A DNA stretch of 64,000 nucleotides from Lithospermum erythrorhizon (lineage: Eukaryota > Streptophyta > Magnoliopsida > Boraginales > Boraginaceae). The position numbers were made by a program, and so were the translations under genes. Under the pieces are notes generated by a model. It saw nothing but the letters and a program-made list of their open reading frames with translations, had not been told where the DNA came from and did no database searches. The stretch is taken from contig JADFUC010002243.1 in NCBI GenBank assembly GCA_019722365.1, positions 168,756-232,755 of the forward strand, in the 5' to 3' direction. Shown piece after piece: positions 47,390 through 58,839 of the stretch (position 1 is the stretch's first letter; each line of letters starts with the position of its first letter).

Positions 47390-48310
47390 TTTTTGACGAC
47401 ATGACATTTGATAATGAGATCGGTTCATCGCCCGTCAAAACTAAGATCGAAAAAGCAAAAGAAACCTGGCCCTGTCACACTTCCTCACAATAGTAATCCA
47501 TTCATCGATGTAGATTACACCAATCCGTTTGAATGGACATAATTATCTTGAGTGGTCAAATCTGTAAAATTGGCCATAGATGACTTACTGGCCAATGAAG
47601 TTACATTCAAAACTTGAGTGATCGAGAGAGAACTCCATGGTCACATCATAGGTGCGCTGAACTCTATGGAAACTTCAATTTCCAAACCTAATATGTTCTT
47701 ATAGACTACAAAAGAGGTGTGGGATTCTGTCCGAGAGACTTATTGTAACCTCAAAAATGCATCTCAGATTTTTGAGGCAATTGAAGGAAGGCCAAAGAGA
47801 TGTTATAACATACTACAATGAGATGGTAACACTATGGGAGGAGCTTGATCAATCCCACAAAGATGTTTGGGAAAACATGAATGATCATGTTTGCCAACAA
47901 CAAGCGAGAGGAGAATGATCGTGTTTTTATGTTTACGGCGAGGTAAATAAAAATCTTGATGAAGTCATGGGTAGAATTCTTGGAGAAGTTTTTTCTGAAG
48001 TTAGATCGGAGGAAAATCGATGGAAGATCATGTATCATACCCAAACAGACAACAATAACGAACCACCGGCCCGATGGTTCGTGAAATGACATTTGGAGAA
48101 AAGAAGAAGCCGTGGTGTGATGTTTGTAAGAAATTCTGGCACACTAAAGAGACTTGCTGGAAAATTCATGGAAAACCACCAGGTTGGAAGCCAAAGACTG
48201 ACCGTGCACTCCATACCATTTCCGAGACTTCAGGGCCAATAATCAAATCGAGCGTCATCACTGGGAGCACAGTTGAGCAACTCCTAAATATGTTTATCAT
48301 CCAATTCTAG
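47390..48310 (+). pseudogene. gag of Copia element C
   Basis: A start at about 47400 gives MTFDNEIGSSPVKTK. Then, across shifts, NSNPFIDVDYTNPF, VKLAIDDLLANEV and NSMETSISKPNMF match the N-terminal part of a Copia gag. 48074-48310 reads KKPWCDVCKKFWHTKETCW, a CX2CX6HX4C-like knuckle, followed by KIHGKPPGW. This gag is of a different type from the CWGCGKTGH knuckle of A and B. Confidence 0.82.
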
Positions 48311-50480
48311 TGATAAACCTTCCTACTCATTTACCCAAAATGGTAAAATTAATTACATATCATTTTTCGGTTATACCCCAACAAAGATTGCCGGATAATA
48401 GATTCGATTAACGTCGACCATATGACAAATTATTCGAAACCTTTTTCCTCTTATAAGCCATGCAGGGAATAAAAAAGTTAGTTGCTAATGGATCCTACTC
48501 GATATAGGTGTTGGTGACATCAAAATTTCTGCATTTATTAACCTATTTAATATGCTTTATGTCCACTAGAATTATCATGTAATCTTGTGTCGGTTAGTAA
48601 AAGACTTTGCGAAGAAGATCTTAAGCTGTATAACTAAGTTACCGCCTACCTTATGTGAAATATAGGATCGAGGTTTCGGGGAGGCGATTGGCGAGTGCTA
48701 AAGCGTAGTGAAGATGCTACTTCTTTTCGGCCAGATTAGATTTCAAATAAAGGAGTCAAAGGAATTCCTCTACGAAAACTTCATGTTTCTAGTAATGATG
48801 AAATTTATTTATGCCACTTTAGATTAGGACATCTAATTTTCACTATTTGAAAAGTTGTTTTGCGGTATTTCAAAAATAAAGATCTTTCTTTGTTTAAATG
48901 TGAAATTTGTGCTTTCTTTGCTAAAAATCACAAATCCACTTACCTTTGCCAAACCATATCAATCATCTAAAGCATTTGCATTAATTCACACTGATATTTG
49001 GGGCCTTGGCGTGTATTTACATGTCTTAGTAAAATGCAGTTTCTCACCTTAATTGATGAACACACTAGAGGGTGTTGGGTATATTTACTAAAAGACAAAT
49101 CTGAGGTTGAATCAATTTTCAAAAAAATTTATCGTGTAATCTGAGCTTCGAGTTTGATACTACACAATTAATCTTTAGGAGTGATAATGGTAGAATATTT
49201 TCTCAGCTTGTGGAGCCGATTTCTAAGAAAAGGCATAATTCCAACAAAGTTAGTGCATTGATACCCCACAACAAAATGGTAGAATGAGAAAAAAATAGAC
49301 ATTTGTTAGAAGTGACTGGTGCTCTTATGTTTTCAACAAATGTGTCAAACTATTTGTGGGGTGATGCACTTTTATATGCAACCTATCTAATTAATAGGAT
49401 GTCTTCCAAAGTGTTAAAGTTTGCAACACCAATGCAGACTCTTCAAAAAGAATTTCCACCACATCTAGGTAATAAATTCAATCTCTTAAAATATTTAGTT
49501 TGCAGTTTCATTAAAGTCATGATAGAAATATGAGCAAACTAGAACCAAAATCAAAATAATGTGTGTATATATAGGCATAGCACCAAATCAAAAGTATAAA
49601 TGTTTGATCCCAAAACCCAAAGACTCTTTATTACTATGGATACACAATTTTTGAACATTTACCTTTTCAAAAACAAATTCAGGAGACCTTGAGTTGAATT
49701 TGGAAAATCCTCATGAGATATTAGAAAATATTGCTCACAATTTTGATAATTCTCCTAATATTGCTATACTTGATTTCCTAGGTGTTGAAGGGAGTACAGT
49801 GGAAAGGAAAGTTATGAGAGAGAAACAAATAGAGACAAAAGAAAATTACGATAAAGAAAATGAATTTGAAATGCAGATGAGAATAATCCAAAATCATAAA
49901 AAATAAAGTTTTGATAAAAAAAATGAATTTAGTACAGATGAAAATCAGCAAAATCATGTCTTTGAAAGTAATCCTCAAAATAAAAATCATCCTATTAGTG
50001 ATAACAGATCATATTTTCAGTCAAAAAAACTATTTGGACAGACATATCAGAGACGGATCCCTCAACAAGAACAAGAGGCCCAACAACATACGGAATGACC
50101 AAAAGTACGAGGCAGGAGCCCGTGAAATTATGTGAAATATCTTGATCTTGACATTCCCGTTACACTTAGGGAAGAAAAAAAAGGTAAGTAATATCAAATA
50201 TCCTATGTCCAACTTCGTTTCTCTAGAAAAAAAATTCCGTTCTTTTACTGACTCTTTACGCTAATATTCTGAAAATCAAAATCCCAAATAGCATCTGAGG
50301 AAGCTTTGAGTGTTCCTGAGTGGCTGTCTCGAGAATGAAATTGCGCGAGAAAAATCGGACATGGAAAATGGAAGCTTTACCAAAGGGGAAACCAACAATA
50401 GGTTGTCATTGGATATTTACACTCAAGTTCAATGCAGACGGTTCTCTTGAGTGATACAAGGCTCGTTTAGTGGCCAAAGT
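48311..50480 (+). pseudogene. Protease to N-terminal RT of Copia element C
   Basis: 48820-49050 holds the GAG-pre-integrase region and IHTDIWG (first integrase Asp). 49050-49110 reads LIDEHTRGCWVYLLKDKSEV. 49303-49533 reads STNVSNYLWGDALLYATYLI, NRMSSKVLKF and TPMQTL. At 50370-50480 the RT entry (LPKGKPT, GCHWIFTLKFNADGSL, YKARLVAK-like) is cut by element B at about 50482. Confidence 0.82.
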
Positions 50481-50481
50481 T

Positions 50482-51090
50482 TGTTGGGTAATTAGCGGAT
50501 ATAACTAAGCAGATATATCACGCTGAACCTCTGAGTCTAATATCTCAATGTAATCTGAACAGACAATAATTGAAAATACCGTAAGGAAATAACACGGAAT
50601 CTTTTATACGGGTTCCCTCTCGAGGAGTAAATCTGTTGTTCTTTGAGAAATCAACTAGAATGAACTCCTGACGATTATTCTAGTCACCATCAGCCCAAAG
50701 CTACTCAATTGAGTAATACTTTATAATCTAGTATTCTCAATGACAAATCTACACACACACACTAGATTTAGCTTAAAATGATATACAAATGATACTAATC
50801 AGTAGAAAACAAGCTACATTGAATTTGGAACAATTGGAAAGTTGAGAAAAAATGGAATTTTTTTGATTAAATGAAGATTGTGACCTAATCTTCATTTATC
50901 TTTCATTGAACCGCCTTTCGCCAGACCACTGTCGGAGCCACGAGTACCGATGGCGGTCTCGATGACCTCTCGATGGCCTACCGATGGGCTCATCACGGAC
51001 CGGCTTCAATTTGTGCATCGGGGCCCCCGTGAGACACAGTGCCGATGGGGTCGATCCCATCTCGACACTTTGAAAATGCCTTCTTCAACA
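50482..51090 (-). repeat. 3' LTR of element B
   Basis: Inverted match of the element A LTR: cagacaataattgaaaatacc, ataacac, tagtattctcaatgacaaatc and gatttggaacaattgg-type blocks in reverse order. It starts TGTTGAAGAAGGC on the minus strand at 51090. Confidence 0.88.
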
Positions 51091-51108
51091 ATACTCCCAC
51101 TTGAAGCC
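51091..51108 (-). promoter_or_regulatory. Polypurine tract of element B
   Basis: Minus strand reads TTCAAGTGGGAGTAT directly before the LTR start TGTTGAAG, a standard Tnt1-type plus-strand primer. Confidence 0.8.
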
Positions 51109-51109
51109 T

Positions 51110-52560
51110 TTTCCGTCATGCGTCTTCAAGACCTCTCATTTTAGCGGCGCGCCGAGCTACTCGCTCAGAAGGTTAAGCGTGAACACAACCGGCTTCTCAC
51201 TTGTTGAAGCCTTTGTAAATATATCGGCCAGTTCGATCTCTAGAATCTTGTCGAGCCGGACCCATTCTCAATCTGAAACGTATGAAATGAGACCTCGAGT
51301 CTTATGTGCTTTGTCTACTTGAAACACGGGATTTTAGCCGGTCATCGCTCGTATCATAGTACAAGGTGTTACATCCATGCTCAAGATTCAATTCTTTCAA
51401 GAAAATGCACTGACGAATCATCTCTCTCGCCCGCGGCTTCCGCCACTTGCTGTCTCGCACCACTAGACAAGTACTCTTATTAGTTGCGAAACACGTCTGC
51501 AAATTTAATAACGTACCCCCAACGTGAATACATATCCCTTATTAGACTTCCTACTGCTCAGCTAGTATGGCACATTACCAACATCACACATATCCCAGCT
51601 AACCCGTACTTGATTTTACGAGCACAGGATTTTCGGCGCTACCGTTCGAGGGTATCCTCAAAAGGTAACGCGAGGCTTCCGATGTTATTTCCACAGGTTA
51701 GACATATGTCTATTTGACAAACCATGGCATTAATGCGATATCGAGTGCAGTGCGCACCATAGCATACATAAGACTACCTCTGCTGACGTAAGGCACTTAT
51801 CCGTATACTCTGAAATCAACTTCGGTCTCGGGTGAATGTTATGCGATAGTGAAATGAGCGAGAATGCTACAGAACTTTAAATCGGCGTATTGAGATAAAC
51901 TGATTACCTTCTTGAGTATTCTTCTTGTGTCAATCTCGAGAGAATCCCGATCTACGATTATTCTCATCCCGAATTTAGCCGCTACTGAGTCGCCATCTGA
52001 AATCCAGCTGACAACTCTTTGCTAGCATGTTCACCTTTTCCCGAGAATGGCTCCGCGTCAACATATCATCAACATAAAGAAGTAAGATAACATAATCTTT
52101 TGAAACTTTCTTATGTAGTGGTAATTAGGTCTACTTAACTTACAAACTTCAACCTTTTGATAAAGTTATCCAAGGTAATATTCATTTGCCTCGGAGGCTT
52201 TGTTTTGAGCCGTCTGTTCTTACGAAGTTTCTGGGACCAAATCTTCTTTCCCTCTAACCTCCCGAAGCCTTGAGTTGCTTCATAACTTCTTCATCTAGAT
52301 CACACCATGCTTAAGCATGGCGGTTTTTACATCCATACGATGAAGGTGTAGATCATCTCTCGAACGATCGAGGAATAGTTCGGTTATTAAAGAACGACTA
52401 CGGGGAAGATATTCAGTGTAGTCAATTCCTTCCTCATTGGAATCCTTTACAGCAGCTTGAGCTTTATGGCGTTTGCTTCCATCCTGTTCCTCTTGATTGG
52501 ATAGACCCATTATTACATAATATTCTTCTCACGGCTTCTGGCCCGGTCTTTGACTCCAGC
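51110..52560 (-). pseudogene. RT and RNase H of element B
   Basis: 52510-52295 reads GLSNQEEQDGSKRHKAQAAV, EGIDYTEYLPRS, then RDDLHLHRMDVKTAMLKHG, the N-terminal RT block of Tnt1-type elements. 52090-52040 in shifted frame carries the LLYVDDML box. 51500-51300 (REMIRQCIFLKELNLEHGC) is the end of RNase H. Multiple shifts. Confidence 0.82.
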
Positions 52561-55070
52561 GTCGTGTTTGTCGACAATGACTCCGTCTCTCTTTATTCGC
52601 TAACTCAGCGATCGACTTCATCACATTGTCTTTGCTTAGAGCATAACTAATAGGCTCGCCTCTGTCAAATTAACGGTTAGCGGAGGGGTAGATACCTCTG
52701 AGTTGGTTTCGACCGGATCTTACGTGCCGAGGTGCTTACATCTTGTCCTTTCTCGGGGACAATCTCTTCACATTGATCAACGGCCCAATGTTATCATCGG
52801 ACTACATCGTCTCCCTCATCCCGAACCCATAACTTCTAAAGTGACATATGTCGGCAAAGGATCTTGAGTTGATCTTGAGCGGGGGCATGATTTAAGACAT
52901 GCCGTTTGGAAGGAACAGTCGTGCGCCAACCTCGCCAGCGCTTGACTTCCTCGGTATTCGATTGTGACTACTCCTTCCACTGCTTTCTCCTCTAACGCTT
53001 TACGTACGTCTTGTATAACACATGTTCATTGAAGACCACATTAACTGCTTGAATGATCTTAGGTTCTTGAATCATAGAACACGGCTTATCCTATCTGTTG
53101 TCGCCGTAACTTGATAAAATAGCAAATGTTAGATTTAAACTGACTTGGCTTCTAGCATTTGCTTGACATAATTTATCACGGCTAAACAGCCGTGCTACGG
53201 AAAAATAGTTTACCTTCTTCGAACTCAGCATCTCTTGATTACGAAATTCGAGAGGAATGAAGTCTACGTTTATCAAGCGGCCCGTATTGATTGCGTACGC
53301 GAGCGTTTGAGGTAAACCACGGTGTAACCTCATCACTTACGACACGTTCGATGGCGTCTGTTCATCCTACCGGCTATTAGTTACATTTGGGGTGTTCAGG
53401 AATGATGTACCAGCATTATTCCGTTCGGCCATGATATTGGTGTTTGAAATCCGTATCGGCTGTATTACGCCCCATTTAACCGGATCTCAAAGACACTTAA
53501 ATACCGGCCCGTCTGCATTCTCAACCTTAGCTCTCCATTTCTTGAAGACTTCATACAACGGTTTATTTTCAGGAAATAAACCCAAATTTTCGTCGCGTCA
53601 TTCGATGAAGGTTACGTGATACGATGAACTCCCCGCAGAACCAACGAGGTGCGGATCCAGTTATGCAGTGAACTAACCGAGCCTCTCAGTTTAGGCTCGC
53701 GCCAATTTTAACAAAACTAACAACCTGGCTTCCCGAGCGACTCTCGCGAATATGATGGTAATGATTTGAGCTCGGGTATCACGTTATTTGAAGCAATGGT
53801 TCGTACGCTACCGTGTGGCCCCTGACGGTTGTGCCACTGACGCCGTCTTCTCGAGAACTATCAATAGCGGGCTATAGTCATTTTGAGAACTCCCGGTAAG
53901 ATGCAAATTACTGTCTTGGACAGACTCAGGTGTTCTTCGAGCTACTTCCCGATTCTTGCGACCGAGCGTGGATTGGTAACCATCTGTCAGTGACTCGCAA
54001 TCAAGCTCTTCACTTTGAGAAGCCGGTACATACCTCACTTTAGTCAATCTCGAGGTAGAACCATTCGGCCGAACTTCAAGTTCGCGTCTCATGCCTTGAT
54101 CTTGACCGCATTCATGAGATGAACGACCGCGATAATCTGACCATATAATTCCAGCATTATATCCACAGTGGGTATAGTATGAAGCGATGCTCTGAATCGA
54201 ATCCAGAATTTATCGGCGATCGGCAGACAAGGTAGAAGCGTCAGCATGATGCATCAGCAAGCGTCCCGGGCGTCAGCTCTTGTTGCCTGCGACACGGATG
54301 ACTTGCATTGCGCTGACACGTGACGATCTTTGCCACATCCCGACCTTAGTCGTCCTCGAGCTTCGACTTACTCTTCCCTGCGGCTTTGACCTCCGTTTAT
54401 TAACGTCGACCGCTTTGTCATAAGTCGCACTTGTCGTTGTTCGATGCGGAACCTTTCTCGACTCCGTCGTTCTTCCGAACTTCTTCGGACGGACATCGCT
54501 CTTCGACCGCCTTAGTACGCAACTTCTCATTTCATTGAATTACTGCATTTTATACCATTAATTTCAGCCATACGGAAAAAGATACGATAAATGTCAATGC
54601 TTATAAATTCCGTCCTAAAATTAACCTCAGCGATGAACAAGCTGATTTATTAAACTATTGAAATCATTAAGGTGCTATGTCGGAGTATTCATTGGCAGCT
54701 CCCTCAAGTGAAGCGATTTGCTTAAATGGCCAGTACCTTATTGTTGGCCGGAATGGTTTCTCGTATAACCAAACAAGCTGTCGTAGGCACTGTCGTGAGT
54801 GCCATTATTCACGTTGGCAAGCTACGTTTCTAGACAAGCACGGTCTCCAGCACATACCCAGAGACATGCATCTGGCTGGATTCCACTCTTGATCTCCATA
54901 TTTGTGGAGCACCGCCTAAAGGAGCTTATGGAAGGCTTTCTTCACAAAATAATCATAAAGTATTAAATGTCTTGATAAATGAAATCGGCCCATTCGAATT
55001 TTATCTCTGACACTATGTCGATACTCCTTCGTACTTTGCCATTGAATTTCGGATAAACTATACTCACAGA
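52561..55070 (-). pseudogene. gag, protease and integrase of element B
   Basis: Start region 55060-54900 encodes MAKYEGVST-like residues homologous to element A. 54530-54273 covers the basic stretch before the zinc knuckle. About 54100-53800 corresponds to the protease region. 53600-53350 covers the integrase core, and 53336-53091 (LPQTLAYAINTGRLINV) the NTA-YLINR-type integrase segment. Heavily interrupted. Confidence 0.72.
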
Positions 55071-55099
55071 CTCGAGCTTTCAACCAATCTCGATGCAAT

Positions 55100-55655
55100 T
55101 GTTGGAGTAATTAACCGGATATATCCCGGCACTTTGAGCCTACGAGTCTAATATACCGATATGTCTGATCAGACAATAATTGAAAATACCATAAAAAAAT
55201 AACACCAGATCTTTATACGAGGTTCCTCGAGGAATTACGTCACATTGCGGTGTGAAATCAACTAGAATGAACTCCACGGCTTGGAGATTGTTACAAAGTA
55301 CTATCAAACTAAGCTTATCGATTGAGTATTAGCACATAATCTAGTATTCTCAACTGACAAATACAAACTAGATTTAGCTTAAAATGATATACAAATGATA
55401 CTAATCAAGTAAACAACTCTGGTGAAAGATTTGGAACAATTGGAAAGTTGAGAGAAAAATGGAATTTTGGATTAAATGAAGATTGACCTAATCTTCATTT
55501 ATGTTCTTGAACCGCCTTTCAGCCGAGACCCAGCCGGGACCACAGTGCCGATGGCGGTCTCGATGACACTCGATAGCCTCGATGGGCTCATCTGACCGCC
55601 TCGATTTGTGCATCGAGACCCTGGTCCCATCTCAACACTTTGAAAATGCATGGCT
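55100..55655 (-). repeat. 5' LTR of element B
   Basis: Homologous to 50482-51090. Just inside it, the expected primer-binding sequence reads CATCGAGATTGG on the minus strand instead of GGTATCAGAGCTTGG, so the site is damaged or mis-sequenced. Confidence 0.85.
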
Positions 55656-55659
55656 TGAC

Positions 55660-56942
55660 GGGATTCGCACAGACATGCGGCGTTGATTCTGTTTAAGGCG
55701 TTTGCTCATGTTGCCAAACTTCAATCTGGTTGTATACTTTGATTTCAATTGCAAGCTAACCTTGATTGGCCTCTCAAGCAACTTGATGCCGAATGCTCTA
55801 AATGGCAACTTGGAAGAGGTTTCGTCTTTGCATCGAGTTGAAAAGTTGTTTGGTTCGAAAGTGTGCAAGTTAGAGAAAGCGTTGTATGGTTTGAAACAGT
55901 CTCCACGAGTATGGTTTGATAGGTTCACTCAAGTAGTAAAACTACAAGGTTATACACAAGCTCATGCGTCATACATTTCTCCTTTACTTTACCCAAATGG
56001 GAAAGTAGTTGTGCTAATTTTCTCACGTTGATGATATATATGGATTACTAGAGATGATGAGAAAGAATTCTTCATTTAAAGAAAAACCTATCACTAAAGT
56101 TTGAGATCAAGGATTTGAGAGAAATAGAAATACTTCCTTGCCATGGAAGCAGGGTCAAAGAAGGGAATTGTGGTGTCTCGACACAAAATATGTTTCAAGA
56201 TTTGCTTTCAAGGAATGCGGAATGAGTGGATCTTGAACTCTTTGAAACTCGGTGTTTAAACAAAAATTGGAAAATATTATTGAAGGCGATACTCTTGTCG
56301 ATGTACTTGATATCAAAGACATTGGTTCCCTAATTTATTTGTCTATTACTCGGATATTCTTTATTTATTTACTATGGTAGAGTCAATTTATTCATAAACC
56401 ATTTGAAGAACATATCGAGAACGCTTCGGATACTCGAATTGCTTGAAGGCTGTCTGGAAAAGTTATTGTTTAAGAAATGGAAAAGCAGGGTCAGTGGAGT
56501 ATTCTTACGATCTTGTTGAAATTTGGATCAATAGTAGACGAAAAGTCCACTTGGATATTATTGTACTTTTGTGTGGGGAAACGCTTTGCTAAGTTGGCCT
56601 TGTTAAACAAATTGGCTTCGAGAAGAAAGAATCCTAAATGAATTAAACCTTGAAATCGGGTTACCTATGAAGCTCTTCGGTGATATGAGAAGCGGCAATT
56701 AGTATTTGTACATAATCCCCGTACAACATGGTCAGACAAAAACATTGAAAGAATTGGGCCAAGCCATTTGCTTTAAAAAACATTGAAAGGATTGGTTTGT
56801 ATTTTATTTGTTCTTCAGAAGAATAAAAGCGACAAACATTCTAACTTAAAGAGATTTTTTAAAACTACATTTGATAACCCTTGTAAACAAGTTGGGCATG
56901 TATGATATATATGCACCCAACTTGAGAATGTCGAGAGGCGTA
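55660..56942 (+). pseudogene. Copia element C, RT continuation and RNase H
   Basis: It resumes exactly where 50480 stopped: FAQTCGVDS near 55660, then 55740-55790 LIGLSSNLMPNAL, then EKLFGSKVCKLEKALYGLKQ and SPRVWFDRFTQVV (55845-55940). The box VVVLIFSR/VDDI follows at 56010-56040. Further fragments of the RT thumb and RNase H extend to the LTR. The tail cttgagaatgtcgagaggcg before 56943 is a decayed polypurine tract. Confidence 0.82.
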
Positions 56943-57128
56943 ATATTCTAGAATATTAGTTTATTTTAGGCTTGCGTATATTTAGTCCTTGATTATTTCC
57001 TGTGATAGACAATCAAGTTGTTTCTATTATAGATTGCTTCACTTGTATAGGTTAAGATTTAATACTACATTTGTATTCTATTTAAAGCCTACTTTTGACT
57101 CATAGTGAATATACAAATATAATTCCAA
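56943..57128 (+). repeat. 3' LTR of Copia element C
   Basis: Homologous to 41867-42085 as described there. Confidence 0.7.
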
Positions 57129-57540
57129 AACATTTCGTTTCGTTTTCGCGATTGAACGTCGACTTCTTGAAGACAACAAAGTATCGGACTTTTCTCGAAT
57201 AAATTCGACCCACGTATACCGTGAATAATCATCGCCGCGTAGGCGTACTTAACCTCAAAAGTATCTTTCAGAAAAACTTTGCATTGGCCCACAGCTAGAT
57301 GCATATTACTTTAAGTTCGAACACGTTTAATGGCGAAGTGTTGTAGCGTTTGGTATTGCTGCTTGGTTTATTTTCCACGCCCACATTCTCTACATATCTT
57401 ATCTGCTTATCTCGGTGTGGAATTCTCAACAACATCCTTTGATATAGGGTGTTGGATGTTTTTGTAATGTGTATGACCAGTTTCTTGTGCCATAACTTCA
57501 ACTTATCTTCATTCTTCTACTTTACGAGGCCTTGGCAAGA
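57125..57540 (-). pseudogene. Copia element D, 5' part: GAG-pre-integrase region (minus strand)
   Basis: 57501-57295 reads MKLWHKKLV, a conserved LWHKRLGH-type start, then RIPHRDKQIRYVENVG, KRYNTSPLNVFELK. 57300-57130 continues across a shift into a FVVFKK and NEMF-like segment, the integrase core start. It stops at the element C boundary and resumes at 41866. Gag and the 5' LTR of D are not found to the right. Confidence 0.75.
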
Positions 57541-58715
57541 AATTACATTATAACATGAAATAACCCGGCATGGCTTAACTATTAATAAATTAAAATGTTG
57601 AGTTATTATTAAATTAATTATAAGTTGGATACATACATTTACTAATTGCTAAATTATGATTTTTGGAAGTTAGTTGACATGATAAGTTAAATAGAGAGAC
57701 AATCTTTAAACTATAATATTGTTACGTATAGTACTATCTATTAAGACCGCCTCTTTAAAACTTGAGACACAAAGCAAAACCACAAAGCCACCATACCGGC
57801 ATTACGATACTTCCCGAAAGAAAAAAAATTCCTCCATTTTCTTCCTGCTACTTTGTTCTTTCGAGTCTAAAGTTGGTTGACTAAAACATCACCGTTATTT
57901 ACACTTTAAGGTAAAAACTTGTGACTTTTATATTTTTTTATAAGTTATGAAATTTGACTTTTATGTTGGCTATTTTAAATCACCTTTAAATTTGAAAAAG
58001 TATATTTATTGAATCTCTAATATAGTTATTTTGGAGTAAAAGTTTTGATTTTATATTGTTGGAAGAGATTATGTTGAAATGGTTTTGTGTAAAGTGAGTA
58101 ATATTTGGGTTTTGGAATAAAGATTGTTAAAATGGGTAAATTAGTTGGGAAAAATTGATTTTTTTTGGATTGATTAGAATTTGTTTAAAGTGTTAGTGTT
58201 GGGGTGGGGTGGGGGAAGCGATTATATTCAGTTGGTGGGAATTGTTGAAATTTTATTGTTTTTATTAGTCGTTTAAAGCGTACTTAGTATTCTTGCCACT
58301 AAAGTTGACAAATTGATATGAAATTTGTTGAAAAAGTTATATAGTTGTACTAAAATGTTTTAAATGTTAGATTAAAACTTTAAGTTGAAGTAATTGATAA
58401 CATATGCCTGCTATAATGGAGTTAAAATGGTAGTAAAAGTAGTAATTGTACTTTTCGGGTATTTTTGGTTGGCGTGGGCGTGGAAAAACGCGTTAATTAG
58501 GCGAGACATTTAATGTTAGCCTTGAGTGAGTATTATCTACAGTGCAGATTAGTTACTTCACTTGTAGATAATGTTGAATTTGGTGATAATTGTGAACATG
58601 TTTAGCAGGGGATGGACGGGATTTTAATATAGGATATTTATTTTATCATATCTGATATAAAAAATGAACATGGGTATTCATTTTGATGAGAATAGAAATA
58701 CAAGCATAAAAGTGT
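57541..58715. other. AT-rich spacer
   Basis: About 1.2 kb without supported genes or element ends. Confidence 0.5.
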
Positions 58716-58720
58716 TTGAG

Positions 58721-58780
58721 GTGAGATTCGAACTAAAAACCTTTTAAAAATTGTCGAAGTCTTAACCCAGTTGAGCTATT
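58721..58780 (-). mobile_element. tRNA-like SINE head (minus strand)
   Basis: On the minus strand TAGCTCAACTGGG (58778-58766) fits an A box and GTTCGAATC (58733-58725) a B box, 33 bp apart with a tRNA-like layout. The sequence does not fold as a full tRNA gene. It is probably the 5' end of a tRNA-derived SINE whose body extends leftwards. The 3' end is not located. Confidence 0.55.
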
Positions 58781-58839
58781 TTAATAATTGTATGGTATTC
58801 ATTTGAATACTCTAACGATGCCTACGGGTCGTGTTATAG

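Larger units (their letters stand above)
50482..55655 (-). mobile_element. Tnt1-like Copia element B (minus strand)
   Basis: Same family as element A in opposite orientation. LTRs lie at 50482-51090 and 55100-55655, with minus-strand gag (about 55060-54270), integrase (about 53600-52900), RT (52550-51900) and RNase H. It interrupts element C's RT. The outer end of the right LTR lacks its last dozen or so bases, and no clean target duplication is readable. Confidence 0.88.
41867..57128 (+). mobile_element. Copia element C (plus strand), split by Tnt1-like elements A and B
   Basis: LTR-like repeats of about 190-220 bp at 41867-42085 and 56943-57128 share tctgagaatattagtttatttta-type starts and gtattctatttaaa near their ends. 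Between them, once the two Tnt1-like insertions are set aside, a plus-strand gag, integrase and RT occur in the Copia order. The zinc-knuckle type and integrase wording point to a Copia lineage different from A/B and from D. Insertion into D's integrase is shown by D fragments on both outer sides in matching order. Confidence 0.8.

Noticed and set aside
58721..58780. Possible intact tRNA gene on the minus strand
   Set aside because: A and B boxes are present, but the arms and a 3' end do not pair into a cloverleaf.
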